From an uncultured Bacteroidota bacterium (GTDB taxonomy: Bacteria; Bacteroidota; Bacteroidia; Chitinophagales; Chitinophagaceae), in the NCBI GenBank assembly GCA_903887415.1, contig CAISPO010000041.1, positions 1 through 53,257 on the forward strand: 53,257 bases of DNA. Reading direction: 5' to 3'. Both the position numbers and the translations under genes were made by a program. The notes beneath the pieces were generated by a model, which saw only the letters and a program-made list of their open reading frames with translations, had not been told where the DNA came from and did not search any database. The number at the start of each line of letters is the position of its first letter. The stretch's first letter is position 1. Positions 25,871-33,965 of the stretch are shown piece by piece.

Positions 25871-27421
25871 ATGAAAAGAAAAATCATTGGAATTAGCTTA
25901 CTTTGTTTAGGAGCAGCTACGTTTTTCTCGGCGTGTTCAAAGAATTCCGCCAAGAACGGCAAGGGTGACGGCATGTCCCGCGTAACGGGATGGCCCCTGA
26001 ACGACAGGTCGATGGGCGGGTATGAGGTCGCGGATTTTAAAGGCCAGCCTACTCCTACCGGCATGGTATTCGTGCAAGGCGGCAGGTTTACAATGGGAGC
26101 AACAGATGATGAAATGCCTACTCTTGAAAACAACAGTGTAAGGCGCACTGTATCTGTGTCGTCTTTTTACATGGATGAGACCGAAATAGCTAACTCCGGC
26201 TACCGCGAATATACCTACTGGCTGGGCCGCGCATACGGAAATGACTATCCGGATGTGGTGCAGAGAGCATTACCGGACTCAACAGTTTGGCGTTCTGCCC
26301 TGGCTTATAATGAGCCATACGTAAAGAATTATTTCCGTGCGGCAGCATATAATGAATACCCTGTAGTAGGTGTGAACTGGTACCAGGCAACTGATTTTTG
26401 TAAATGGCGCACGGACCGCGTAAACGAGTTCATACTTATTAAGATAGGCGCCATCAGGCCTAACCCGGAACAATCGGGAGAAGACGTTTTCACGCTGGAA
26501 ACTTACATGAACGGCCAATACCAAGGCAGAACAGGCGGCCACCAGAAGAAAAACCTTGACCCGCAGGCAACAGGTGATGACCGTTTCCGCCCATACAGTA
26601 TGGCTGATGGCGTATTCTTCCCTGATTACCGCCTCCCTACAGAAGCTGAGTGGGAATACGCGGCGCTTGGCCTGATAGGCAACAACCCAACTCCTGAAAA
26701 CAAACGCCGCCGTGGTGAAGAAGTTGTTACCGACCGTAACACACTGCCATGGGGACCAAAAAATACTACACGTTATGGCCTTCACAACCAATACCAGGGC
26801 GAATTTGAAGGTAACTATATGCGCGCCAAGGGCGATGCGATGGGCGTAGCCGGCGGCCTGAATGATAACGCAGATATCCCGGGCCCGGTACATTCGTTCT
26901 TACCAAATGCATTTGGCTTATATAACATGGCCGGAAACGTAAATGAGTGGGTAATGGATACTTACCGTCCATCATCTCATGATGATGTTGATGATTTCCG
27001 CCCATTCCGCGGCAATATATACACCAAGCCAGCTGTTCAGGAAGACGGTACTATTGAAGACAGGGATACTATAGGACATATTCCTTACCAGAACCTGACG
27101 AATGCAGAAGTGCAGGCCAACAACCGCTACGAAACAAGAAGCGGCGACCTGAACAACTACAAAGATGGTGACAGCTTATCCCAGTACACTTATGCTTACG
27201 GCACTAACACCCTGATCAATGACTCTACTAAAGTGTATAAAGGCGGCTCATGGGCAGACCGTGCGTACTGGTTGTCTCCAGGCACACGCCGTTATATACA
27301 GGGCAATACTGCGAGCAGCACTATCGGTTTCCGTTGCGTAATGGACCGCTTAGGCAGCCCTGATGGCGATGAGCAACCAGGCGGTAACAGTTTTGGCCAG
27401 CAGAAAAGGCACAAAAGATAA
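25871..27421 (+). CDS. gldJ: gliding/T9SS lipoprotein GldJ
   Basis: A 516-residue lipoprotein (signal ending FFSAC, Cys21) whose body is a formylglycine-generating-enzyme-like (sulfatase-modifying factor) domain: MVFVQGGRFTMGAT, YPVVGVNWYQATDFCKWRT, YRLPTEAEWEYAALG, NVNEWVMDTYRP, KGGSWADRAYWLSPGTRRY and IGFRCVM. GldJ and GldK share this fold; the neighbourhood porV-porU-gldJ-murF is the one I know for gldJ. It is needed for a working T9SS motor/ring complex. Catalytic cysteines of true formylglycine enzymes are not obvious, fitting a structural role. ATG 25871 gives the lipoprotein signal. Confidence 0.92.
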   Translation: MKRKIIGISLLCLGAATFFSACSKNSAKNGKGDGMSRVTGWPLNDRSMGGYEVADFKGQPTPTGMVFVQGGRFTMGATDDEMPTLENNSVRRTVSVSSFYMDETEIANSGYREYTYWLGRAYGNDYPDVVQRALPDSTVWRSALAYNEPYVKNYFRAAAYNEYPVVGVNWYQATDFCKWRTDRVNEFILIKIGAIRPNPEQSGEDVFTLETYMNGQYQGRTGGHQKKNLDPQATGDDRFRPYSMADGVFFPDYRLPTEAEWEYAALGLIGNNPTPENKRRRGEEVVTDRNTLPWGPKNTTRYGLHNQYQGEFEGNYMRAKGDAMGVAGGLNDNADIPGPVHSFLPNAFGLYNMAGNVNEWVMDTYRPSSHDDVDDFRPFRGNIYTKPAVQEDGTIEDRDTIGHIPYQNLTNAEVQANNRYETRSGDLNNYKDGDSLSQYTYAYGTNTLINDSTKVYKGGSWADRAYWLSPGTRRYIQGNTASSTIGFRCVMDRLGSPDGDEQPGGNSFGQQKRHKR

Positions 27422-27442
27422 TTTACTTCAAACTTTATCCCG

Positions 27443-27475
27443 GAACCCTCCTATATCAGGAGGGTTCTTTATTTT
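27443..27475 (+). terminator. gldJ terminator
   Basis: Perfect 10-bp stem GAACCCTCCT / AGGAGGGTTC (27443-27452, 27458-27467), 5-nt loop, then TTTATTTTT. It lies between gldJ and the murF start and so argues against murF starting inside gldJ. Confidence 0.9.
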
Positions 27476-27491
27476 TACAACAAAAAGCATA

Positions 27492-28781
27492 GTGGATATC
27501 CCTGCATTATATGAGCTATACCGCCAGCACCCGCTGATACAAACAGATACGCGGAAACTGGCCAAAGGCTGTATATTCTTCGCGCTCAGCGGCGCCAATT
27601 TTAACGGCAATACGTTTGCACAGGAGGCTCTGGATAAGGGTGCCGCTTATGTGATCATTGATGATGCCGCCTACGCGCACAACAGCCGGTGCATAGTAGT
27701 GGAAGATACTCTGGATACGCTGCAGCAGCTTGCCCGCTATCACCGCCGGCAATTTAGTATTCCATTCATAGCCATAACAGGATCGAACGGGAAGACCACG
27801 ACCAAGGAACTGGTGGCTGCCGTGCTAGGCAAGCGGTTTGTTACCTATGCTACCGAGGGGAACCTGAATAACCACATAGGTGTGCCGCTGACCCTGTTGA
27901 AAATAAAGGATGATGCAGAGATGGCGATAATTGAGATGGGCGCCAACCACCAAAAGGAAATAGCCAGTTATTGCGAGATCGCCGAACCGACACACGGTAT
28001 CATTACTAATTGTGGGAAGGCGCATATTGAGGGGTTTGGCGGTATAGAGGGTGTGCGCAAGGGCAAGGGTGAGCTGTATGATTTTTTAAGGGCGCATAAC
28101 GGTACTATATTCCGTAATACAGACCTTGAATACCTGGAAGGGATGGCACATGATATAGCCAGCCAGGTGACCTATGGCAGCGCAAATGGACAGTATATAG
28201 GCCGGCCGCTGATGAATGATGTGTTCCTGCAGGTAGCCGTGCTTACGGCCAATACGGAGACAACACTCAACACCCACCTGGTGGGCGCATACAACTTCCC
28301 GAATGTAATGGCGGCGGTTGCAACAGGTTTGCATTTTGGTATTTCCATAGACGAAATTAAAGCGGCAATCGCTGCATATAGCCCGGATAACAGCCGTTCG
28401 CAGTGGCTACAGAAAGGAACCAACAAAATAATAATGGATGCTTATAATGCTAACCCCACCAGTATGCGCGCAGCCATACTCAACTTCGCGGAAGCGGCAC
28501 TGCAAAATAAAGCGCTGTGGATAGGCGGCATGAAGGAGATGGGGAGCGAGGAGCAGAACGAACACCGTGAACTGGTATCACTGATAAGCCAGTATGAATG
28601 GCAGGATGTGATACTGGTGGGCAAAGAATTTAATGGCCTGCAGAACGGGTATAAATGGTTCGCAACATCTGCGGAAGCGGCTGATCATATCAAAGCCCAC
28701 CAACCGCAAAATAGTTCCATACTTGTAAAGGGATCGAGGGGAAGCAAGATGGAGGTGATGGTGGAGGCGATACAGGGCTAG
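27492..28781 (+). CDS. murF: UDP-N-acetylmuramoyl-tripeptide--D-alanyl-D-alanine ligase
   Basis: A 429-residue Mur ligase that adds D-Ala-D-Ala to the UDP-MurNAc-tripeptide in the cytoplasm. Visible are the N-terminal substrate domain (TDTRKLAKGCIFFALSGANFNGN), the P-loop ITGSNGKTTTKEL, the Mur signature EMGANHQKEIASYC with TNCGKAHIEGFG, and the C-terminal SRSQWLQ, DAYNANPTSM and ILVKGSRGSKMEVM blocks. The open frame runs back into gldJ, but a strong terminator intervenes; the first plausible start after it is GTG 27492 (VDIPALYEL), consistent with usual murF N-termini. Confidence 0.92.
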   Translation: MDIPALYELYRQHPLIQTDTRKLAKGCIFFALSGANFNGNTFAQEALDKGAAYVIIDDAAYAHNSRCIVVEDTLDTLQQLARYHRRQFSIPFIAITGSNGKTTTKELVAAVLGKRFVTYATEGNLNNHIGVPLTLLKIKDDAEMAIIEMGANHQKEIASYCEIAEPTHGIITNCGKAHIEGFGGIEGVRKGKGELYDFLRAHNGTIFRNTDLEYLEGMAHDIASQVTYGSANGQYIGRPLMNDVFLQVAVLTANTETTLNTHLVGAYNFPNVMAAVATGLHFGISIDEIKAAIAAYSPDNSRSQWLQKGTNKIIMDAYNANPTSMRAAILNFAEAALQNKALWIGGMKEMGSEEQNEHRELVSLISQYEWQDVILVGKEFNGLQNGYKWFATSAEAADHIKAHQPQNSSILVKGSRGSKMEVMVEAIQG

Positions 28782-28793
28782 TAGGTGCTATGT

Positions 28794-28818
28794 AGAGACG
28801 TTGCAATGCAACGTCTCT
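28794..28818. repeat. 25-nt palindromic repeat, copy 1
   Basis: Arms AGAGACGTTGCA and TGCAACGTCTCT around a single A. The same unit occurs at 51962-51986 and, slightly changed, at 52031-52054. This copy sits between the convergent murF and zapA genes. Confidence 0.88.
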
Positions 28819-28847
28819 GCCCTATGAAAATGCTTGTGCGAATCTTA

Positions 28848-29153
28848 CTAAGATATAACATCATCAGGTGTTTTGCCCATTACCCTGTCTATCTTTTTCG
28901 ACATCTTATTGAGCTCTTCCTGCAGCAGGGGGTTGTTGAAAGATTCGATAGCACTGTCTGATGCATAGGAAAGCAAGGTCATGGCCATAAAATCCTGATC
29001 GTCTTTGCCGGCGTAGTGGGTACGCATTTCATTTACCTTCTGGTCTGCGAGCTTCACAGATTTACGTACTGCAGATTCCTCTTCGGGTTTGATACGCAAA
29101 CGATAGCTGCGGCCCGCAAGCCACACGGTTATAGATAACAGCCCTTCTTCCAT
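28848..29153 (-). CDS. zapA: cell division protein ZapA
   Basis: A 101-residue protein with the ZapA pattern: ITVWLAGRSYRLRIKPEEESAVRKSVKLADQKV at the N-terminus, the KDDQDFMAMTLLSYA helix and a C-terminal coiled-coil helix (LLQEELNKMSKKIDRVM). ZapA dimers and tetramers bundle FtsZ filaments at the division site. It lies between murF and lspA and is read leftwards, away from lspA's end by about 70 bp, so cotranscription with lspA is likely. Confidence 0.87.
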   Translation of the reverse strand: MEEGLLSITVWLAGRSYRLRIKPEEESAVRKSVKLADQKVNEMRTHYAGKDDQDFMAMTLLSYASDSAIESFNNPLLQEELNKMSKKIDRVMGKTPDDVIS

Positions 29154-29225
29154 GAGTTATACTTTATCCCAAAGCTACAATTGCCATGGTACTTGCAAGA
29201 TACAATTTTTTGCTTTTGATTTGGA

Positions 29226-29948
29226 TTACTGGCTATCAGCGATACCAGGATTGGGCTCAGCAGAAGGCGTGGCAGTCGCGGCCATCGGCTTGTGGATAAG
29301 CCTTTTTTGAAAGAACACAAGGGTAAGTACGCCTACAGATATGGCGGCGTCAGCGATGTTGAACACCGGCTCGAAGAATACAAAATTCTTACCGCCCATG
29401 AATGGTAGCCACTTCGGCAGCGTCGTTTCCAGCAATGGAAAATAAAGCATGTCCACCACCTTGCCCTGCAAAAACTTACCATAGCCCTGCCCTATTTTTG
29501 TAAGATGTGCCACACCCACCTGGTTGTGGTTTTGCAGCATATTGTGCAGGCTATCGTAATTACCAGAAAAGCAGGAATAAGGACTGTCGGTAAATATCAA
29601 TCCGTAAAAGATACTATCCAGCAAGTTACCGAGTGCACCCGCAAGTATTAGCGCGCCACAGATAATGACGCCTTTGCCGTAGCTTTTTTTCACTAGGCGA
29701 TGCAAAAGATAAAACCCAAAAACGACAGCAATAAGCCGGAAAGATGAAAGCAATAATTTGCCGGCAACCGATTCGCTCAGCTTCATGCCATAAGCCATGC
29801 CTTCGTTCTCAATAAAATGCAACCTAAACCAGCTACCCATTACTTTAACATCGTCCCCATTTACAAAATGCGTTTTGATGTAAAATTTAAGCAATTGGTC
29901 GGCAATGATAACCAGCAGAACGATCAGTATGGCATTACGGTACTTCAA
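29226..29948 (-). CDS. lspA: lipoprotein signal peptidase II
   Basis: A 240-residue inner-membrane aspartic peptidase that cuts prolipoprotein signal peptides. Four membrane helices and the family blocks are visible: FIENEGMAYGM, AGALGNLLDSIFYG (Asp111) and FNIADAAISVGV (Asp200), the two catalytic aspartates. It is longer than the typical 160-residue enzyme because of an insert between the motifs (about residues 120-180), normal in this phylum. The start is TTG 29948; an in-frame stop lies just upstream and the next Met is 37 residues in. It would process lipoproteins encoded nearby, such as GldJ and the EGF-like pair. Confidence 0.93.
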   Translation of the reverse strand: MKYRNAILIVLLVIIADQLLKFYIKTHFVNGDDVKVMGSWFRLHFIENEGMAYGMKLSESVAGKLLLSSFRLIAVVFGFYLLHRLVKKSYGKGVIICGALILAGALGNLLDSIFYGLIFTDSPYSCFSGNYDSLHNMLQNHNQVGVAHLTKIGQGYGKFLQGKVVDMLYFPLLETTLPKWLPFMGGKNFVFFEPVFNIADAAISVGVLTLVFFQKRLIHKPMAATATPSAEPNPGIADSQ

Positions 29949-29974
29949 AACTGTTTATTGATTTTTGTTGTGGG

Positions 29975-29982
29975 CAAATATA
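29975..29982 (-). promoter_or_regulatory. lspA -7 element TATATTTG
   Basis: On the minus strand TATATTTG lies 26 bp before TTG 29948. The -33 position has only TCTT, so it is supported by the -7 element alone. Confidence 0.5.
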
Positions 29983-30054
29983 CTATACAACCCACACAGA
30001 AAAGATTCAAAAACGGTTTCTTTAAAAAGATAACAGTTTTTTTTGATTCCCCTG

Positions 30055-31065
30055 TTAGTTATGGCTTGCAGATTGCTCATAGATAGTTTGCAGCAATGTC
30101 TGTCCTACGGCTTTCAGCGTGCTTTTGTCTATGATATCCATCACATCGGCATGGGTATGCCAGTGGGCGGCAAACGGGTGTTCGGGATCAGGGTTAAGGT
30201 TGATTACATCAATAGTTTTGATCCCTGCGAGCTTGTTTACGGGCACATGGTCGTCCGTGATCTCATCAGCAGGCAAGTAAGGAAAGTAAGAGGAATAACC
30301 TGCTTTGGCGGCAGCCTGCCATACCTTTTGCTGGATCTCCGGAGCAAACTGAGTAGAAAAGCCCTCCATAGGAAATTGTGCGCCGTGTGCGCCTACCATA
30401 TCCAGCAATATGCCGAATGAGGCCTTGTAACCCGGAACGTGCGGATGAGTGGCCCAATATTGCGTGCCCAGGCAATAAGAATCTTCGCCCCATTCGCTTT
30501 TGCCATAATCCTCTACATCGGTGAAAAGAATGTCTATGCCCGGTGAAGCGGGCAAACTATGTGTCTTTATAGCCCTTGCGAGCTCTAGCAGTACCCCTAC
30601 CCCGCTGCCGCCATCATCAGCAGCCAGTATGGGTTTGTCTTTGTCCTTAGTGTCCTGGTCGGCCCAGGGACGGCTGTCCCAGTGGGTGAGTAAGAGGATA
30701 CGGTCGGCAGCATGTGGGTTTATAACGCCAATGAGATTGATACAGGGCAATGATTTGCCATCACCGCCCTTCACATGCACATCCTGTTTGTAAACGGTGT
30801 CGCAGACTTTCTTTAGCATGGCCTCCATCCAGGCCGCACACTTTGTTTGCGCGGCAGAACCAGGCAGGCGCGGTCCGAAAGCTACTTGCCTGGCCACATA
30901 TACGTAGGCACTGTCTGCATCAAATGCGGGCACATTTACGGGCTTTTCTTTAACGGTATCCGTTACTGCTACCTTCTTATTTTCCTGCGTGTTTTCGTTG
31001 CTGCCGCATGATGCGGCAAATAATGACATCGCCAGTCCAAAAACAATTATTGCTATTTTTTTCAT
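30055..31065 (-). CDS. M28 family zinc peptidase / glutaminyl cyclase-like lipoprotein
   Basis: A 336-residue exported protein with a lipoprotein signal (MSLFAASCGS). The M28 fold is shown by HWDSRPWADQD (metal His and Asp), LAADDGGSGVGVLLELARAI, LFTDVEDYGKSEWGEDSY, LLDMVGAHG, and the final zinc His in AHWHTHADVMDII. The order and the HWDSRPWA motif resemble glutaminyl-peptide cyclotransferases as much as aminopeptidases; both belong to M28. It sits on the same strand behind the Omp28-like gene, separated by a terminator. Confidence 0.88.
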   Translation of the reverse strand: MKKIAIIVFGLAMSLFAASCGSNENTQENKKVAVTDTVKEKPVNVPAFDADSAYVYVARQVAFGPRLPGSAAQTKCAAWMEAMLKKVCDTVYKQDVHVKGGDGKSLPCINLIGVINPHAADRILLLTHWDSRPWADQDTKDKDKPILAADDGGSGVGVLLELARAIKTHSLPASPGIDILFTDVEDYGKSEWGEDSYCLGTQYWATHPHVPGYKASFGILLDMVGAHGAQFPMEGFSTQFAPEIQQKVWQAAAKAGYSSYFPYLPADEITDDHVPVNKLAGIKTIDVINLNPDPEHPFAAHWHTHADVMDIIDKSTLKAVGQTLLQTIYEQSASHN

Positions 31066-31094
31066 TTTGCTTGCGGTTATTCAACTGCATTTTA

Positions 31095-31123
31095 ATAAAA
31101 TGCCTTGCCACAGGGACAAGGCA
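31095..31123 (-). terminator. terminator of the Omp28-like gene
   Basis: Stem TGCCTTG/CAAGGCA (31101-31107, 31117-31123), extendable with one mismatch, followed on the minus strand by ATTTTATT. Confidence 0.7.
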
Positions 31124-31147
31124 AAATAAATAATTCAATAAATCACA

Positions 31148-32068
31148 TTACGGCCCCATCAACTTAGTCTGCTGCGACTGTATCACATGAAAATCGGGGC
31201 TGGCGGTCTGGGGCTGGTGCACGAAGGCGATAACCCTGCAGTGGGCCGGGTTTACAAGCCCTTTCTTAAAGGAAACCGGCAAGGTGTAAGTATAAACCTT
31301 CCTCAATACACGCCCAGGCACCTTTGTAGCAAGTGTATCCAGTATTGCATCGCCAAATGGGGCTGGCGTGACCATGTCCACAAACACATCATTAAATACA
31401 TAAGCGGTGTCAACAACACCAAGGGGTTTTTCCTGGTAGTCCTTGATACTGTCTTCTACTATAGCGATCGATATGTTCTGCTTCGTTGACACGGCTTGAG
31501 TATAAGTGATCGTAGCCGTTATCGTTGCAACTCCGGCGCTGAAAAGGCTCGTAACAGCCAGATTAAGCGAATCAGCCACTGAACTTCTTGTTGCTATGAG
31601 GCCCGGCCAGGTGTTGGCGCCGAGCCAGATCGTGGTCCCAGAAGTCAGGGGAGCACGGTCAACGCCACCGCCGGGCAGGGTGTTGTAATTGGCATCCGCA
31701 TTAGTACTGTATATGCTGCTGCTTGATATAGTCGATGCAATACTGTCCCTGAAATCATAGCCTGCACCTGCGGGTGGAACATTTATCGGCGCATTCGAGT
31801 TCTGATAGTACGAGATCACAAATGCAGTACCTGCCACTACGTGAGGGTCAGCATCAAGCTCAGCGTGGGCTGCGGGGCAATTAGAGCAGCTTTCACCGGT
31901 AAACTCTTCGATCAATACATTATGCGCATCCGCTGCGGGTACAGGGCTGATCACGTACGTACTGTCCGCGGCCTTTGAGGTTCCGAAAATAATGGTCGGC
32001 GGCACTTCTTTGCAACCTTGAAAAAGAAACACAGTACAGCCACCAAGTGCAATCAATATTTTTTTCAT
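31148..32068 (-). CDS. Omp28-related outer-membrane lipoprotein
   Basis: A 306-residue lipoprotein (FLFQGC, Cys19). The region VLIEEFTGESCSNCPAAHAELD carries a thioredoxin-like C-x2-C motif and is the hallmark of the Omp28 family first described in Porphyromonas. The rest is beta-rich with threonine- and serine-rich stretches (SGVATITATITYTQ-like). It is probably on the cell surface or periplasmic face of the outer membrane; the role of the CxxC pair is unknown. It is divergent from rbfA. Confidence 0.85.
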   Translation of the reverse strand: MKKILIALGGCTVFLFQGCKEVPPTIIFGTSKAADSTYVISPVPAADAHNVLIEEFTGESCSNCPAAHAELDADPHVVAGTAFVISYYQNSNAPINVPPAGAGYDFRDSIASTISSSSIYSTNADANYNTLPGGGVDRAPLTSGTTIWLGANTWPGLIATRSSVADSLNLAVTSLFSAGVATITATITYTQAVSTKQNISIAIVEDSIKDYQEKPLGVVDTAYVFNDVFVDMVTPAPFGDAILDTLATKVPGRVLRKVYTYTLPVSFKKGLVNPAHCRVIAFVHQPQTASPDFHVIQSQQTKLMGP

Positions 32069-32225
32069 GCTAAAATATGAGGTACGAAATTAGTAAATAA
32101 TACTAAGGTAATGATATTCCGAATACAACGATTTATGGCCCTTTTTAGCGCAGCTTCACTTTTGAGCAAAAGAACAATTCAGGGAGCGATAATAATTCAT
32201 AACTTTATCGGCTAATACAAGGCAA

Positions 32226-32609
32226 ATGGAAGAGAATAAAAGGCAAAAACAGGTGGGCAAGCTGGTGATGGAGGAACTGAGCGATATTTTTCAGCGGGAA
32301 GGAATGAATATAGTGGACGGCGGTATGGTTTCCATTACCAAAGTAATGATAACACCCGACCTGCTGGAAGCCCGCGTGTATCTGAGCTTCTTTCAGATCA
32401 AAGATACTGCTGCACTGCTGCATAAAATAAAAGAGCGCGGATGGGAATGGCGTAAGCTGCTGGGCCAGCGTGTTAAAGACCAGTTGCGCAGGGTCCCTGA
32501 CCTCCACTTCTTCTCAGACGATACGCTGGACCATGTATTTAAAATGGATGAGCTGTTCAAACAAATAAAGAAGGATGACGAAAAATTCAATAGCCGTCCC
32601 CAGGAATAA
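32226..32609 (+). CDS. rbfA: 30S ribosome-binding factor RbfA
   Basis: A 127-residue KH-fold protein that assists 16S rRNA 5'-end maturation during small-subunit assembly. Family features: RQKQVGKLVMEELSDIFQRE at the N-terminus, VSITKVMITPDLLEARVYLSFF in the core and LRRVPDLHFFSDDTLDHVFKMDELF near the C-terminus. The stop is 3 bp before the LolE-like permease gene, so they share a transcript. A possible -7 TAACTTTA lies near 32198. Confidence 0.93.
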   Translation: MEENKRQKQVGKLVMEELSDIFQREGMNIVDGGMVSITKVMITPDLLEARVYLSFFQIKDTAALLHKIKERGWEWRKLLGQRVKDQLRRVPDLHFFSDDTLDHVFKMDELFKQIKKDDEKFNSRPQE

Positions 32610-32612
32610 TTA

Positions 32613-33851
32613 ATGAACCGCACACTTATCTGGCAACTGGCAATCAGGTACCTGCGCGGCAAGCGCTCGGCTAATGCCGCGCCCATACTCTCGCGGATAA
32701 GCATGGTCGCCATCGCTGTGAGCAGCGCAGCGATGATCATTATCTTCTCAGTGTTCAACGGGCTGGAGTCGCTGGTAAAAGACCTTTACAAGGCTTTTTA
32801 CCCGGAGATCAGGATAACCGCGGCACGCGGGAAATTCTTTCCATTAGACAGCACAAAGCTCCTGGCGATAAAAGGACTTAACCGAGTGGGTGGAGTCACC
32901 GCCTGCATAGAGGAAAATGCAATGGCGATAGATGAAAGCAACAAAGGCCAGAAGGTAGTAATGGTAAAGGGCATAGACAACAATTACTTCTCGGTAAATG
33001 ATATAAAAAAATACATAGTACACGGGGCCGATTCGGTATCTATGGGCCATCCATACACGGCTGTTGTTGGCATGCACATCATCAATGAATTAGGTGTTGA
33101 TTTCAACTATCCATTCAGTAAGATTGACCTCTACTATCCTAACCCTAACGTAACGAACCCGGAATTGAACCCTACATCTGCCTACCAGCAGCTTTCACTG
33201 CACCCTGCGGGTATCTTCAGGGTAGAAAATGAATTTGACTCAAAGTATATGCTGGCGCCGCTGCCATTGGTGCAAAAACTGTTCGGCGCGGAAGGGAAAT
33301 ACTCCTCGATAGAAATAAAAGCGGAGCCTGGCGCGGTAAAAGAACTAAAAGTGCAACTACAGCTGCTGCTGGGGCCAGCATTCCGGGTGGAAAGCAGGTA
33401 CGAGCAAAACAAAACGGTTTATATGGTAATGAGCGCAGAAAAATGGGCCGTATATGCGATATTGGTGCTGGTACTGTTCATCGCTTCGTTCAACATGGTG
33501 GGGGCGCTCACTATGCTGGTAATAGAGAAAAGAAAAGACATAGCCATACTAAAAGCTATGGGCGCGCAGCCCTTTGCGATAAGGATTCTGTTCCTGTTTG
33601 AAGGAGTGCTCTGGTCGTTTACCGGCGGGGTTGCCGGCATCCTGCTGGGCATTGGTATTTGCCTGTTGCAGATACAATTCCATTTAGTACCTATGCAGGG
33701 TGACTTCCTTGCGTCGTCTTTCCCAGTGGAAATACAAGCTACTGATGTGCTGCTGGTCATTGCCACAATATTGGTGGTGGGCGTCCTTGCGGCATGGTAC
33801 CCCGCTACACGTGCGACAAAGGCTGTGGACCCTTCGCTGAAAGCAGCATAG
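32613..33851 (+). CDS. LolC/LolE-type ABC transporter permease
   Basis: A 412-residue permease of the FtsX/MacB-like family. It has a first membrane helix (SMVAIAVSSAAMIIIFSVFNGLES), a large periplasmic domain (about residues 50-270) and three C-terminal helices forming the FtsX domain (VYAILVLVLFIASFNMVGALTMLVIEKRKDIAILKAMGA). The N-terminal YLRGKRS and the EKRKDIAILKAMGA coupling segment are typical of lipoprotein-releasing LolC/E proteins, which extract lipoproteins from the inner membrane. No ATPase gene is adjacent. Confidence 0.88.
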   Translation: MNRTLIWQLAIRYLRGKRSANAAPILSRISMVAIAVSSAAMIIIFSVFNGLESLVKDLYKAFYPEIRITAARGKFFPLDSTKLLAIKGLNRVGGVTACIEENAMAIDESNKGQKVVMVKGIDNNYFSVNDIKKYIVHGADSVSMGHPYTAVVGMHIINELGVDFNYPFSKIDLYYPNPNVTNPELNPTSAYQQLSLHPAGIFRVENEFDSKYMLAPLPLVQKLFGAEGKYSSIEIKAEPGAVKELKVQLQLLLGPAFRVESRYEQNKTVYMVMSAEKWAVYAILVLVLFIASFNMVGALTMLVIEKRKDIAILKAMGAQPFAIRILFLFEGVLWSFTGGVAGILLGIGICLLQIQFHLVPMQGDFLASSFPVEIQATDVLLVIATILVVGVLAAWYPATRATKAVDPSLKAA

Positions 33852-33923
33852 GAAATTCCAATGCAGTTTTGGCTTAGTTGAATTATCTGACCAATATCAT
33901 CTCGCTTTTTCGGCATTACTATC

Positions 33924-33931
33924 TACATTTG
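33924..33931 (+). promoter_or_regulatory. acs -7 element TACATTTG
   Basis: A perfect -7 element 34 bp before ATG 33966; no clear TTG at the -33 distance. Confidence 0.5.
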
Positions 33932-33965
33932 ATTTAGCAAATTCAGGATACAAAAAGAACCATTT

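Noticed and set aside
26279..26893. 204-codon frame antisense to gldJ
   Set aside because: A shadow of gldJ codon usage; no start signal or recognisable domain.
28794..28818. The 25-nt palindrome as a simple intrinsic terminator of murF
   Set aside because: The right arm is not followed by a T-tract, and identical copies elsewhere show it is a dispersed repeat; termination remains only a possibility.
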